Assembly: GCF_025979705.1 (NCBI RefSeq)
Contig: NZ_CP110136.1
Span: forward strand, 4,092,001-4,156,000
DNA from: Hymenobacter sp. YIM 151858-1
GTDB taxonomy: Bacteria > Bacteroidota > Bacteroidia > Cytophagales > Hymenobacteraceae
Direction of reading: 5' to 3'
Length of the DNA: 64,000 bases
In this document: positions 54,964 to 63,848 of the stretch, one piece after another
Layout: the number at the start of each line of letters is the position of its first letter
Numbering within the stretch: the stretch's first letter is position 1
Made by a program: the position numbers and the translations under genes
Notes under the pieces: generated by a model
Databases searched by the model: none
What the model saw: the letters and a program-made list of their open reading frames with translations, nothing else
Told to the model about the DNA's origin: nothing

Positions 54964-56013
54964 ATGCGCGAATCGTACCTGACAGGTGGCAACTCCCACA
55001 TGGACGCCACCGATAAAGAAATAGACAAGGCCCTGCGCCCCCTCAGCTTCGACGATTTTACCGGTCAGGCCAAGGTGGTGGAAAACCTGAAAGTATTTGT
55101 GGCCGCTGCCAAGCAGCGCGGCGATGCCCTCGACCACGTACTGCTGCACGGGCCTCCCGGCCTCGGCAAAACCACGTTGTCGCACATCATCGCCAACGAG
55201 CTGGGCTCGGGCATCAAGATGACCTCGGGCCCGGTGCTCGACAAGCCCTCCGACCTGGCGGGTCTGCTCACCAACCTCGATCCGCACGACGTCCTCTTCA
55301 TCGACGAGATTCACCGCCTCAACCCCGTGGTGGAGGAGTACCTGTACTCGGCCATGGAGGATTACCGCATCGACATCATGCTCGACTCGGGCCCCAACGC
55401 CCGCTCCGTGCAGATTTCGCTGTCGCCGTTCACGCTCATCGGGGCCACCACGCGCTCGGGCATGCTCACGGCGCCGCTGCGGGCCCGCTTCGGCATCTCG
55501 TCGCGCCTCGAGTACTACGATGCCAAACTGCTCACCGATATTGTGCAGCGCTCGGCCGAAATCCTGGGTACGCCCATCCACGAGGACGCCGCCTTCGAAA
55601 TTGCCCGCCGCTCGCGCGGTACGCCCCGCATCTCCAACAACCTGCTGCGCCGCACCCGCGACTTCGCCCAGATTAAGGGCACCGGCACCATTACCCGCGA
55701 TATTGCCCAGTTTGCCCTCGGCGCCCTCGACGTGGACTCGCAAGGCCTCGACGACATGGACAAGCGCATCCTCAGCACCATCATTGATAAGTTCAAGGGC
55801 GGCCCGGTGGGCATCACCACCATTGCCACGGCTTGCGGCGAAGAAGCCGAAACCATCGAGGAAGTGTACGAACCGTTCCTGATTCAGGAAGGCTACATCA
55901 AGCGCACCTCGCGCGGCCGCGAGGCCACCGAGCAGGCCTACACGCACCTAGGGCGCCCGCTGCCGCAGCACATGCGCGGCAACTTAGCCGGCGACTTGTT
56001 CACGCAGGAGTAA
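54964..56013 (+). CDS. ruvB: Holliday junction branch-migration ATPase RuvB
   Basis: A 349-residue AAA+ motor of the RuvABC complex. Walker [10 protein letters not shown], Walker B FIDEIHRL, sensor 1 [18 protein letters not shown] with the arginine finger, and the C-terminal winged helix ([18 protein letters not shown]) are complete. It starts MRESYLTGG; many Bacteroidota RuvB begin MREDYLT, so 54964 is chosen over 55000 (MDATDKEI). ruvA and ruvC are not nearby. Confidence 0.97.
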   Translation: MRESYLTGGNSHMDATDKEIDKALRPLSFDDFTGQAKVVENLKVFVAAAKQRGDALDHVLLHGPPGLGKTTLSHIIANELGSGIKMTSGPVLDKPSDLAGLLTNLDPHDVLFIDEIHRLNPVVEEYLYSAMEDYRIDIMLDSGPNARSVQISLSPFTLIGATTRSGMLTAPLRARFGISSRLEYYDAKLLTDIVQRSAEILGTPIHEDAAFEIARRSRGTPRISNNLLRRTRDFAQIKGTGTITRDIAQFALGALDVDSQGLDDMDKRILSTIIDKFKGGPVGITTIATACGEEAETIEEVYEPFLIQEGYIKRTSRGREATEQAYTHLGRPLPQHMRGNLAGDLFTQE

Positions 56014-56030
56014 CCCTTGATTCATCATGC

Positions 56031-56062
56031 AAAAACGCACCGCCATTTGGCGGTGCGTTTTT
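56031..56062 (+). terminator. Terminator of ruvB
   Basis: AAAAACGCACCGCCA (56031-56045) pairs perfectly with the following TGGCGGTGCGTTTTT; loop of one or two bases. Confidence 0.9.
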
Positions 56063-56080
56063 GCGTTAAATTGGCTGCGC

Positions 56081-56563
56081 ATGCACGCTTTTGCCGCTAC
56101 CCTTGAGCTGATAGGAGTGAACCCCTTTGTGCACGTGCCTGAGGATGTACTGGCTGATATATTCTCTAAAGCAGGACGCAGCAAAGGCCCTATACGCGTG
56201 CACGGCACAGTTAACGAAAAGCCTTATCAGCAGACGTTGGTGCGCTACGCCGGCGAATGGCGCTTGTACATCAATCTGACGATGTTGGCTAACTCGCCCC
56301 GCCGCATTGGAGAGGTGCTGTCCATAACCATCGAATACAATTCAGAAGCTCCGGAGGTGCCAAGCTGCCCTGCGTTTGAGCAAGCGTTGGCCAAGGTGCC
56401 CGAAGCTCAACAAGTCTACAACGGGCTTTCGCCCTCGAGGCAAAAGGAATTGATTCGTTACCTGTGCCGCCTCAAAAACGAAGAAAGCTTGGGGCGCAAT
56501 GTCGAACGTGCCATCGGGTTCCTGCTGGGTAAAAACCGTTTTGTTGGCCGAGAGCAACCCTAA
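56081..56563 (+). CDS. DUF1905/YdeI (OmdA)-like protein
   Basis: A 160-residue protein: N-terminal DUF1905 beta-barrel (FAATLELIGVNPFVHVPEDV, IRVHGTVNEKPYQQTLVRY) followed by a YdeI/OmdA-type helical tail (LSPSRQKELIRYLCRLKNEE, RNVERAIGFLLG). Such proteins are common, poorly characterised and have been linked to antimicrobial tolerance in some species. The ATG at 56081 gives the natural N-terminus; it lies 19 nt past the ruvB terminator. Confidence 0.82.
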   Translation: MHAFAATLELIGVNPFVHVPEDVLADIFSKAGRSKGPIRVHGTVNEKPYQQTLVRYAGEWRLYINLTMLANSPRRIGEVLSITIEYNSEAPEVPSCPAFEQALAKVPEAQQVYNGLSPSRQKELIRYLCRLKNEESLGRNVERAIGFLLGKNRFVGREQP

Positions 56564-56653
56564 CGCCGGCTTGCTTTTGCCTTAACTTTTTGGCCCCCTG
56601 CGCTTGGCTCGCTATAGGCAACAAACGCACTAACGCAACCGAAATAGATAGGT

Positions 56654-57232
56654 ATGGATACCGGCGTACACCCGCAAGCCCAACAATTATCAGTTTCTCA
56701 GCAACAAGAATTGCTGATTATCCTGAAGACGCGGTTTGCCCAGCACATGCAGCGCCACGAGGAGTGCGTGTGGACCGACGTGCAAGCCCGCTTGGAGGCA
56801 AATTCAGCAAAGCTTTGGTCGCTCTCGGAAATGGAACGAACCGGCGGAGAACCCGACGCAATTGGATTCGATGCAGCAACTGGCGAATACCTGTTCTGCG
56901 ACTGCTCGGCCGAAACGCCCCTAGGTCGGCGGAGTGTGTGTTACGACCGTGAGGGTTTGGAGGCGCGAAAGGAGCATAAGCCCGCACACAACGCCCTCGA
57001 CATGGCCGCCGCTATGGGCATTGAGCTGCTGACGGAAGAACAATACCGAAGCTTGCAGCAACTCGGCCGGTTCGATGCCAAAACCTCAAGCTGGTTGCAA
57101 ACCCCTGCCTCCGTGCGCAAGCTCGGCGGGGCGCTGTTTGCCGATTTCCGGTACGGCCGGGTTTTCGTGTACCACAACACGGCGCAGTCTTACTACTCCT
57201 CCAGAGGGTTTCGTGGCTTGCTTAGGGTTTAG
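56654..57232 (+). CDS. DUF4256-family protein
   Basis: A 192-residue protein with the DUF4256 pattern: LKTRFAQHMQRHEECVWTDV, LWSLSEMERTGGEPDAIGFD, CDCSAETPLGRRSVCYDREG and RVFVYHNTAQSYYSSRGFRG. Function unknown. The usual C-terminus (GFRG-L-V) is present, so the protein is full length. Its TAG stop shares the TA and the first G with a MITE-like element (57232-57381), so that element entered exactly at the stop codon. Confidence 0.82.
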   Translation: MDTGVHPQAQQLSVSQQQELLIILKTRFAQHMQRHEECVWTDVQARLEANSAKLWSLSEMERTGGEPDAIGFDAATGEYLFCDCSAETPLGRRSVCYDREGLEARKEHKPAHNALDMAAAMGIELLTEEQYRSLQQLGRFDAKTSSWLQTPASVRKLGGALFADFRYGRVFVYHNTAQSYYSSRGFRGLLRV

Positions 57233-57381
57233 GCTGTGTCTGAAAAGTTGCTTCAAGCCTCCTAGTCGTCATGCTGAGCCTGTCGAAGCATCTCTACCGC
57301 TTCGTCTGGGCTCGTTCACCGAAGCGGTAGAGATGCTTCGACAGGCTCAGCATGACCGTTCTGGAGTTTACAGACACAGCC
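57232..57381. mobile_element. 150-bp MITE-like palindromic element with TA duplication
   Basis: Terminal inverted repeats GGCTGTGTCTG (57232-57242) and CAGACACAGCC (57371-57381), flanked on both sides by TA (57230-57231 and 57382-57383), the duplication made by IS630/Tc1-mariner transposases. The interior is a 37-bp perfect hairpin (57268-57304 with 57320-57356). It has no coding capacity, so it would move only with a transposase in trans. Confidence 0.65.
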
Positions 57382-57596
57382 TAGGCTCCCTAGGTGCCCA
57401 ACGCCAAATAAAGGCATGGAGCAGGCACACTCGTTGGCCACCCAATTCTGCAGCACCCGCGCGGCAACCTAGCCGACGACGTCAGCACGGAGAAGTAACC
57501 AGGGTAGTAGCGCCAAACGGCATCCCAAGGGCAACAACCCACAAGCTGCTGCTTGGTGTCTGTCGTATCCGGCAAACCATGACGCGGTTCTAGGTG

Positions 57597-57660
57597 ATAA
57601 AATATTTGGTGTTTTTATTGATTATCGATAAAAATTTATTGATATTTGCGGTGTAAAAAG
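57597..57660 (+). promoter_or_regulatory. AT-rich promoter/operator region before the DUF2975 gene
   Basis: An AT-rich stretch, containing the perfect palindrome TTATCGATAA (57622-57631) and a second ATTGATA nearby, 85 nt upstream of the DUF2975 gene. It could be the operator of the small HTH protein encoded downstream. The stretch 57382-57596 shows two CCTAGG copies and no gene. Confidence 0.45.
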
Positions 57661-57717
57661 CCCTTTGCCCAAAGCAAAGCAGGCCAGGCGTAGGTCATTT
57701 ACAACACTGTACCCATC

Positions 57718-58245
57718 ATGGAAACCAACCCCACACTTGTACTGAAAATCATGCACGGCGTGTTCTGGGTGCTGTTCATCGGCTTGTGCATTGAAACCGG
57801 CGCCGTATTGGTTTCATTCTTCGTGAGTGAGTTCATCAGCCCGGCCGCGGCGCGCGACTTGTACCAGGGCCTTGATCTGTCGGCATTGAGAAGCGTTAGC
57901 GAAGTGCACTACGGAGCGGTGGTGTCGCTCGAGGTTTACTTTCTGGCCACCAAGGCGTACCTGGCTTACCTGGTCATCCGTATCTTTCAAAAAATCGATT
58001 TTGCCGCGCCGTTCAGCCTGCCGGTGGCTGCCCTCATCACCAAAATCAGTCGCGTTGCGCTGAGTGCGGGCATAGTAGCCCTGGCGACCAGCAACTACAC
58101 CAAATGGCTGGCCAAAAGAGTGGTTGCGGAGGTGCCCACGTGGTCGTACGGCGAGTTTCTGTTCCTGGCCGGCATCATCTTCGTTATTGCGCAGGTGTTT
58201 CAGAAAGGCACTGACCTGCAGGCCGAAAACGCCCTGACGGTTTAG
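57718..58245 (+). CDS. DUF2975-family membrane protein
   Basis: A 175-residue inner-membrane protein with four helices (MHGVFWVLFIGLCIETGAVL; VSLEVYFLATKAYLAYLVIR; PVAALITKISRVALSAGIVA; GEFLFLAGIIFVIAQVF). DUF2975 proteins nearly always pair with a YozG-type HTH regulator, as here 3 nt downstream. Function unknown. Confidence 0.9.
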   Translation: METNPTLVLKIMHGVFWVLFIGLCIETGAVLVSFFVSEFISPAAARDLYQGLDLSALRSVSEVHYGAVVSLEVYFLATKAYLAYLVIRIFQKIDFAAPFSLPVAALITKISRVALSAGIVALATSNYTKWLAKRVVAEVPTWSYGEFLFLAGIIFVIAQVFQKGTDLQAENALTV

Positions 58246-58248
58246 GCG

Positions 58249-58449
58249 ATGCCCATAGTTGTGAACCTCGACGTGATGATGGCCCGGCGGAAAATGACCC
58301 TGAGCGAGCTTTCGGAAAAAGTTGATCTAACGCTGGCCAATCTGTCGATTTTAAAGACCGGCAAAGCCAAAGCTGTTCGTTTCAGCACCCTCGAAGCCCT
58401 GTGCAAAGCGTTGGATTGCCAGCCGGGTGACATTCTGGAGTGCCGCTGA
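58249..58449 (+). CDS. Small Cro/CI-type HTH regulator (YozG-like)
   Basis: A 66-residue DNA-binding protein, a single helix-turn-helix domain (MMARRKMTLSELSEKVDLTL, NLSILKTGKAKAVRFSTLEA, CKALDCQPGDILE). It follows DUF2975 by 3 nt and probably regulates the pair; the palindrome TTATCGATAA upstream is a candidate site. Confidence 0.92.
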   Translation: MPIVVNLDVMMARRKMTLSELSEKVDLTLANLSILKTGKAKAVRFSTLEALCKALDCQPGDILECR

Positions 58450-58557
58450 CGGCGCCAGCCGAAACTGGCAGCCGGTGCGCGGTGTTGCCGGATCTGCAGC
58501 TGCCGTTGTGCTTTTGCCCGGCTATACGCTGCGTTACTTCTTCCGACCTTTGCCCTC

Positions 58558-59541
58558 ATGCTTGCCTCCGACCTCATCCGCCTCGAACACACCGCCTTTA
58601 TTAAACGGCGGGCGGCGGAGCTGGGCTTTATGGCGTGCGGCATCTCTAAGGCCGAGTTTCTGGAGGAGGAAGCGCCTAGGCTGGAGCAATGGCTGGCGCG
58701 CGGCATGCAGGGCCAGATGCGCTGGATGGAAAACCACTTCGATAAGCGCCTCGACCCCCGCTTGCTCGTGGATGGCGCCAAGTCGGTGATTTCGCTGCTG
58801 CTGAACTACTACCCCGCCGCCGAAGACCAGCAACCCGACGACACGCTCAAAGTCAGCAAATACGCCTACGGCCGCGACTACCACCACGTCATCAAAGACA
58901 AGCTGAAAACCCTGCTGCAGGACATGCAGGCGCACATCGGCGAGGTTGGCGGGCGGGCGTTCGTCGATTCGGCGCCGGTGCTCGACAAGGCTTGGGCCAA
59001 AAAGAGCGGCTTGGGCTGGGTGGGCAAGAACTCCAACCTGATTACGCCGGGCGCGGGCTCGTTCTATTTCATTGCCGAGCTGATCGTGGACGTGGAGCTC
59101 AGCTACGACGGCCCCATTCGCGACTACTGCGGCTCCTGCACGCGCTGCCTCGATGCCTGCCCCACCCAGGCCATAACCGAGCCCTACGTGGTAGATGGCA
59201 GCAAGTGCATCAGCTACTTCACCATCGAGCTAAAAGAGCAATTGCCCGCCGACGTACAGGGTCGGCTGGGCAATTGGATATTTGGGTGTGATATCTGCCA
59301 GGATGTGTGTCCCTGGAACCGCTTTTCGCGGGCTACCGAGGAGGAGCAGTTTCGGCCGCACCCGCACCTGAAGGAGATGCGCGAGGCAGACTGGCGGGAA
59401 ATCACGCAGGAAGTATTTCAGGCATTGTTTCGGCACTCGGCCGTGAAGCGCACCGGCTTCCAGGGCCTCACGCGCAACATCCGGTTTGTTTCGGGCGAGC
59501 CTTTGCTGAGCGCGCCCGAAACCGAACCCGGCTTAAGCTAG
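58558..59541 (+). CDS. queG: Epoxyqueuosine reductase
   Basis: A 327-residue enzyme completing queuosine in tRNA by reducing epoxyqueuosine, using cobalamin and two 4Fe-4S clusters. Cluster motifs are [13 protein letters not shown] (about 191-203) and [11 protein letters not shown] (about 243-253), with the extra Cys in GSKCISYF. The N-terminal domain holds [20 protein letters not shown], the catalytic region of the family. It lacks the C-terminal HEAT domain of longer forms, as is common. The gene stands alone. Confidence 0.95.
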   Translation: MLASDLIRLEHTAFIKRRAAELGFMACGISKAEFLEEEAPRLEQWLARGMQGQMRWMENHFDKRLDPRLLVDGAKSVISLLLNYYPAAEDQQPDDTLKVSKYAYGRDYHHVIKDKLKTLLQDMQAHIGEVGGRAFVDSAPVLDKAWAKKSGLGWVGKNSNLITPGAGSFYFIAELIVDVELSYDGPIRDYCGSCTRCLDACPTQAITEPYVVDGSKCISYFTIELKEQLPADVQGRLGNWIFGCDICQDVCPWNRFSRATEEEQFRPHPHLKEMREADWREITQEVFQALFRHSAVKRTGFQGLTRNIRFVSGEPLLSAPETEPGLS

Positions 59542-59727
59542 GCGCACCTGCCGGAAAACCCGGTTCAGCACGCGACGGTAAAGTTTGGAGAACTGCTGGT
59601 AGCACCACGCCTTTAGTTGGCTTACTTCGTCGGGCACGAGCGTGCGCAGGGCTTTCCGAAGTTCCTTCTCAAACAGCATTCGGTCGAAGCTGACTTTTTG
59701 GAGGATGGTTTTTACATATTCCAGCAT
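59533..59727 (-). CDS. Small helical hypothetical protein
   Basis: A 64-residue basic helical protein ([20 protein letters not shown] start, then [19 protein letters not shown]). It overlaps the last 9 nt of queG tail to tail. The sequence pattern ([21 protein letters not shown]) is a type found in Hymenobacter-like genomes as short unnamed proteins. No signal peptide; function unknown. Confidence 0.65.
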   Translation of the reverse strand: MLEYVKTILQKVSFDRMLFEKELRKALRTLVPDEVSQLKAWCYQQFSKLYRRVLNRVFRQVRLA

Positions 59728-59904
59728 TGTAGTAGGTGATAGTGTTTTGGGTGGGGTAAAAACGCCATCTGTGTAGCGGCGGCTCTCTATACGTTCAACA
59801 ACGAAAAAAGCTGAATGAACTTTGTAGCTGCCGTTTCGCTACGGAGAAAGGTACAATATTTAGAATTCAAAATGCAAGAGTATTGTTCAGTCGACAGCAA
59901 AAAA

Positions 59905-59939
59905 TAATCCCCCGTTAAGCTCGGCTTAACGGGGGATTA
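59905..59939. terminator. Bidirectional terminator at the end of the ferritin-like run
   Basis: TAATCCCCCGTTAAGC (59905-59920) pairs perfectly with GCTTAACGGGGGATTA (59924-59939), with A/T runs outside. It ends the leftward ferritin-like transcript. The 177-nt stretch 59728-59904 shows no gene. Confidence 0.8.
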
Positions 59940-59959
59940 ACTTGCAGGCTGGCAGGGCC

Positions 59960-60847
59960 CTAGGCAGTGAACAGCGCCACCACCGCCTGTACGGCCGAGG
60001 CCGTAAGCGGCTCGTCGATGGCCTCGGTGGCTGCGGCGCGTTTTTCGGCATCGGTGAGGGCCGGCGTAATGGGCAACAGGGGCGTCAGGGTGCTCAGGTC
60101 GACCTCGCGGGTAACGGTTACGAGCTGGCGCGTACGGTCTTCGCCGGCGTACACGGGTGCGGTGGTTGGGGGCACGGGGCCGCCATTGTCGGTGCCGCTA
60201 ACCCAGTGCTTTACGCTGGCGCCGCGCTGGCGGCGCAGCTGGCGCAGGTGCGCGGCGTGGCGGCCTTCGGTAGCCAGGCCGCGGGTGGCCAGCGTCAGGA
60301 GGGCATCATTGCTCTGAAGCAGCACCATTTGCCCTAGGTAGGCGCGCACGGCCAGGTCCTCGAGGGTTTGGGCCACGGCCAGCATGGTGTCGGTGTTCGA
60401 AAACACATCGGCAAAGGCAGCGGCTTGCGCACCGCCCCGGCTGCCCGTAAAGTCGTAGCGGGGGCGGGCCGGCAGCACGCCGCCCGAGCTGGCCACCAGA
60501 GCCTCGAACTGCACAATGTGCTGGCGCTGCTGGGCGCGAATCAGGGTAAGGTCGGGCTGAATGGCAGCCGGTACCAACGCGGCCGACACGGGCGGCGAAA
60601 CAGGCGTGGTGCCCAGCACGCGGCTGTAAAACTCATCCTGGAGCCACTCCACCTGCAGCAGCAGCAGCAAGGCATCGAGCTGGGTGCCAGCGCGCTGGGC
60701 TACGGCCGGTTGCGCCACGGCACCTAGGGCCAGCGGCAAGGTGGCGGCAGCCGTGCGGGCCAGCTGCGAAAGCGCCCCGCGGCGGGCCGTGGGCTGCTCC
60801 GAAGCATCGGCAGCGGCCAGTTGATTAAGAAGCGAAAGCAGATTCAT
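59960..60847 (-). CDS. Ferritin-like protein, type A copy 1 (missing one ligand)
   Basis: A 295-residue protein of the type-A group, without Tat signal but with a hydrophobic stretch (TAAATLPLALGAVAQ, residues about 33-50). Ferritin-like ligands: first Glu in LQVEWLQDEFY, Gln in place of Glu in the second motif (QRQH where E-x2-H is expected), Glu in TLEDLAVRAY and E-x2-H as EGRH. It shares the signature SGTDNGG-x-PPTTAP-x-Y and the C-terminal EPLTASAVQAV with the other A copies. One metal ligand is therefore lost. It follows the B copy by 13 nt. The TAG stop is part of a CCTAGG. Confidence 0.82.
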   Translation of the reverse strand: MNLLSLLNQLAAADASEQPTARRGALSQLARTAAATLPLALGAVAQPAVAQRAGTQLDALLLLLQVEWLQDEFYSRVLGTTPVSPPVSAALVPAAIQPDLTLIRAQQRQHIVQFEALVASSGGVLPARPRYDFTGSRGGAQAAAFADVFSNTDTMLAVAQTLEDLAVRAYLGQMVLLQSNDALLTLATRGLATEGRHAAHLRQLRRQRGASVKHWVSGTDNGGPVPPTTAPVYAGEDRTRQLVTVTREVDLSTLTPLLPITPALTDAEKRAAATEAIDEPLTASAVQAVVALFTA

Positions 60848-60860
60848 GGAAAAGCCGGCC

Positions 60861-61589
60861 TTAGGTGGTGGGTAAGCCGTTGCCGGTAACGGGCACGGCG
60901 GTGTACTTGCTGAGCTCGGTGAGCACGGCCGCCGGCGCCAGCGCCAGGTTGAAGCCGGCATCGGCCCCGGTGTTGGCTACCACCTCGGCCGCGGCAAACG
61001 AGCCGGGCTGCAGCAAATCGCGCACGGCCGCAGAGTGGCGGCTCTCAACGGCCGTTAGCCGCACGGCCAGCTGCACGTAAACCGCCGAGGAAAACAAGCG
61101 CACCGCCCCGCACAGCGCGGCCGTCCCTAGGTCCTCGATGGTGCGGGCCGCCGCGAGCACGCCCTGGCGGGTGGTAAGCGTAAAGGCGCCGTAGTTGAAC
61201 TCCAGCGCCACCAGGCTGCTCACGCCAATGTCGCTCACAAGCGCGTTTTCTTTCATCACGCTGGCCAGCAAGTCGCGGTGCATCAGCTCGTGGCGGTACA
61301 CATCGCGCAGCACGGCCAGGTCGGCGGCCGAGAGGTCGGGGGCGGGGCTGGCGAGTAGGCGCTGGTAGAAATCGGCCGAAAAGCGCTCCAGCAAAAACAG
61401 GTACGATACCAGGCCCGCGTCGCCGGTGGGCAGCTCAAACGTGGTGGCCGTGGGCTGGGGTTCGGGGTCGTCGTCGCCGCAGGCCGCCAGCAGCAGCGAA
61501 GCGGCGGTAAGGGCACCGGCCTGGCGCAAAAACGTGCGGCGGGGCGGTACTTCCGGTTGCGGACGGAGGGCAGACTGTGCGTCGGACAT
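60861..61589 (-). CDS. Ferritin-like Tat lipoprotein, type B copy 1
   Basis: A 242-residue protein. The start at 61589 gives a twin-arginine motif (PRRTFLRQAG) and a lipobox (LLLAAC), followed by an acidic GDDDPEPQ linker. The ferritin-like domain has a full ligand set: Glu in FLLERFSADFY, ELMH, Glu in TIEDLG, ESRH. It should be exported folded by Tat and anchored to the membrane. It lies 13 nt upstream of type-A copy 1. Confidence 0.85.
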   Translation of the reverse strand: MSDAQSALRPQPEVPPRRTFLRQAGALTAASLLLAACGDDDPEPQPTATTFELPTGDAGLVSYLFLLERFSADFYQRLLASPAPDLSAADLAVLRDVYRHELMHRDLLASVMKENALVSDIGVSSLVALEFNYGAFTLTTRQGVLAAARTIEDLGTAALCGAVRLFSSAVYVQLAVRLTAVESRHSAAVRDLLQPGSFAAAEVVANTGADAGFNLALAPAAVLTELSKYTAVPVTGNGLPTT

Positions 61590-61721
61590 GCGGAGGGAAA
61601 ATACGTAGCGGCCTGCAAAGGCCTGAACAGCAAAGGTAGTCCGTTCGGGGCGAAATGAAGCAGGCTTTTCGGTACCGAGCCACCCCGCCGCCCAAGCGTT
61701 GCATGGCACCTAGGGCCGGCA

Positions 61722-61761
61722 GCAAAAAGGCGGCCCCTCGCCGGAGGGGCCGCCTTTTTGC
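61722..61761. terminator. Bidirectional terminator between the two ferritin-like pairs
   Basis: CAAAAAGGCGGCCCCT (61723-61738) pairs with AGGGGCCGCCTTTTTG (61745-61760), perfect. It splits the run into two transcription units. Confidence 0.88.
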
Positions 61762-61790
61762 GTGGGCGTTGTGGGGCCGCAGGCCTGCGG

Positions 61791-62729
61791 TTAGGCAAAC
61801 AGCACGGTGTTGCCCGGTGCCCGGAACAAGCGCGCAATGCTCTTCACGGTGTTGGCGTCGAGGGGCTCGTCGAACGACTCGGAGGCGCCCGCCACCGTAA
61901 TGGCAATACCGGTGGTATTGGTCTGGATGTTCACGCCGGCCTGGGTGATGTTGCTTTCGGCCGGGAAGAAGATATCCGTGGCGCCGCCGGTGGCCGGGGT
62001 GCCGGGGCCGTAAATCGGGGCGGTGGTGGGCGGTGCCGAGCCGCCGTTGTCGGTACCCGAAATCCAGCTCTTGGGCTTCTGGTTGAGGTTGTTCAGGTCG
62101 GGCATGGCGCCGGGGCCGCCGCGCCGGATGCTGCGGATGTGCGACGAGTGCCGCGCCTCCACCGAGTGAATGTTCAGGGCAGCTTCCAGCAAATCCTTGT
62201 TGGGCATCAGCACGGGGGCGCCGCCTTTGTAGGCGCGCACGCCGGTATCCACGAAGCCCTGGGCCACCCCGAAGTACGTGGCCTGGTTGGTGAACACATC
62301 CGGGAAACGGCCGCCGCCGGTGTAGTCGAAGGCGGTAACGGGCGGGTCGGTTTGGCTGAAGGCCTGCGAGCCCAGGGCGCCGCGCAGCACCTTGATGTGG
62401 CCCGACTCGTCGTTGCGGATTTTCTCGATGCCGGGGCGCTCGGCGGCCGGAATCAGGTTGGCCGATTTCAGGCCCGTGTCATAGAAGTAGAACTCCAGGT
62501 ACTCGAGCTGCAGGGCCAGGTTGAGCACGGCGGCAATTTCGGCGGGCAGGGTGCCGGTTTGGCCGTAGGCGCGCGTAAACAGGCCGCTGAACAGCGCCGG
62601 CAGGGTAGCGGCCGTTACGGCTTTGCCCATGGTGCCGAAGTGCTTGAACACGCGCCGGCGCGAGTCGAACCGGTCGTACACTTCGGGGTCTACTTTCTCT
62701 ATTTCGGTAATCAGTTTAAACAGATCCAT
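61791..62729 (-). CDS. Ferritin-like protein, type A copy 2 (missing one ligand)
   Basis: A 312-residue protein starting MDLFKLITEIEKVDPEVYDR, with a hydrophobic stretch (MGKAVTAATLPALFSGLF) that could be a late or internal signal. Ligands: Glu in LQLEYLEFYFYD, ESGH, Val in place of Glu in the third motif (GFVDTGVRAY), E-x2-H as EARH. The signature SGTDNGGSAPPTTAPIYG and the C-terminal SFDEPLDANTVKSI match the other A copies. The substituted ligand differs from that of copy 1. It follows the B copy by 41 nt. Confidence 0.82.
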   Translation of the reverse strand: MDLFKLITEIEKVDPEVYDRFDSRRRVFKHFGTMGKAVTAATLPALFSGLFTRAYGQTGTLPAEIAAVLNLALQLEYLEFYFYDTGLKSANLIPAAERPGIEKIRNDESGHIKVLRGALGSQAFSQTDPPVTAFDYTGGGRFPDVFTNQATYFGVAQGFVDTGVRAYKGGAPVLMPNKDLLEAALNIHSVEARHSSHIRSIRRGGPGAMPDLNNLNQKPKSWISGTDNGGSAPPTTAPIYGPGTPATGGATDIFFPAESNITQAGVNIQTNTTGIAITVAGASESFDEPLDANTVKSIARLFRAPGNTVLFA

Positions 62730-62770
62730 GATCGGAAGAGGCTGAGGTTGATGAGGTGATTCGGCGGCGG

Positions 62771-63535
62771 TTAGCGCAGGCTGTTGGCGCTTACCTTCGA
62801 GCCCGGCTTCAGAAACTGGTTGGCCGTGGTCAGTACTTCGGCCGGGCGCTTGGAGCGCTCCAGGCCGGTGCCGTTGCCTACGCCCGGGCCCGAGGTAGCC
62901 GAAGTGGGCGAGAACAGATCCACCACATCGTTGTCGACAAACGAGTTGTACGCCAGCAGGTCGCGGATAAGCGCCGCGTGGCGTGCCTCTACCGATACAA
63001 TTTTGCCCGCCAGCACCAGGTAGGCCGGCGTTTGAATAAAGCGGCCGGCGCCGTTGTAGGCGGCCACCCCTAGGTCTTCGAACGCTTTGGCGGCGTTGAG
63101 CACGCTGCTGCGGTCGTTGAAATTAACGGACGAGAAATCGGGCTCCAGCTGCTTGATGGCGGCGCTGCCCAAGGCCGTTTTAAAGAAATCGGCGTGGGCT
63201 TTCTCATGAATGGCCAGGTCGTCGAGGATCATGCGCTCGGCGCTGCTCGCGGCCAGGCCTGTGTAGTAGGTGCCAGTTTTTATCTGGGCGTAGAACGCGG
63301 CCTCCAGCTGCTCCAGCGCGTAGGCGTAGTTCAGCACCCCGTTGTCGCCCGAGCCTACGTCGACGGCGTTTTGCACATCGTCGTCATCGTCGTCGCCGCA
63401 GCCGGCGAGCAGCAGGCCGGTGGCACAGGCCGAGAAACCAGCATAGCGCAAAAACGAGCGCCGCTGGATGGGTTGCAAGAGCGCTCCGCCCTGCGTTGCC
63501 TCCTCCTGCTCTGGAGAGTGTTTGGTCGTGGCCAT
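62771..63535 (-). CDS. Ferritin-like Tat lipoprotein, type B copy 2
   Basis: A 254-residue protein with a Tat motif (QRRSFLRYAG) and lipobox (GLLLAGC), then GDDDDDDV. The ferritin-like domain is complete: Glu in LEQLEAAFYA, EKAH, Glu in AFEDLG, EARH. Similar Ferritin_2-type domains occur in plant desiccation-related protein PCC13-62, which makes a stress role plausible; direct evidence is lacking. It is the first gene of this pair. Confidence 0.87.
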   Translation of the reverse strand: MATTKHSPEQEEATQGGALLQPIQRRSFLRYAGFSACATGLLLAGCGDDDDDDVQNAVDVGSGDNGVLNYAYALEQLEAAFYAQIKTGTYYTGLAASSAERMILDDLAIHEKAHADFFKTALGSAAIKQLEPDFSSVNFNDRSSVLNAAKAFEDLGVAAYNGAGRFIQTPAYLVLAGKIVSVEARHAALIRDLLAYNSFVDNDVVDLFSPTSATSGPGVGNGTGLERSKRPAEVLTTANQFLKPGSKVSANSLR

Positions 63536-63848
63536 AGAATGGATTTAGGGTTTGGTTGGTGAATGGCAAAAGCAATAGGCACCTGACCGGGGCCGTGGCA
63601 CGGCTCCGGAGAAGAGAACACCGAAATGAACAAGGGGGAGGAATTGCAACCCTTTACGCTTTCCCTGGCGCGCAGGGTTGTAGTCGAGCTTTGTTTTTTA
63701 TTATATAATATTGGATTAATATATTTATGGATGTGCTTGGCAACCGTCGTGCCAGCGTATTCGGGCTTGTTTTTACCCCCGTAAACGCACAAAGCCGACC
63801 TTCCGAAGAAGGCCGGCTTTGCGGCAAAAAAGAGCTTAACGCGTTGGC
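63536..63848. other. 313-nt intergenic region: AT-rich tract and hairpin
   Basis: A notably AT-rich tract (63691-63728) with TATATAAT on the minus strand could hold the promoter for the B-A pair; no TAnnTTTG is seen. A hairpin with one mismatch (63790-63803 with 63808-63821, loop CGAA) lies just past the stop of the next ferritin-like gene and probably terminates it. Confidence 0.45.

Noticed and set aside
57382-57596. Short open frames on both strands after the MITE-like element
   Set aside because: About 60 codons, no recognisable product and no promoter; likely non-coding.
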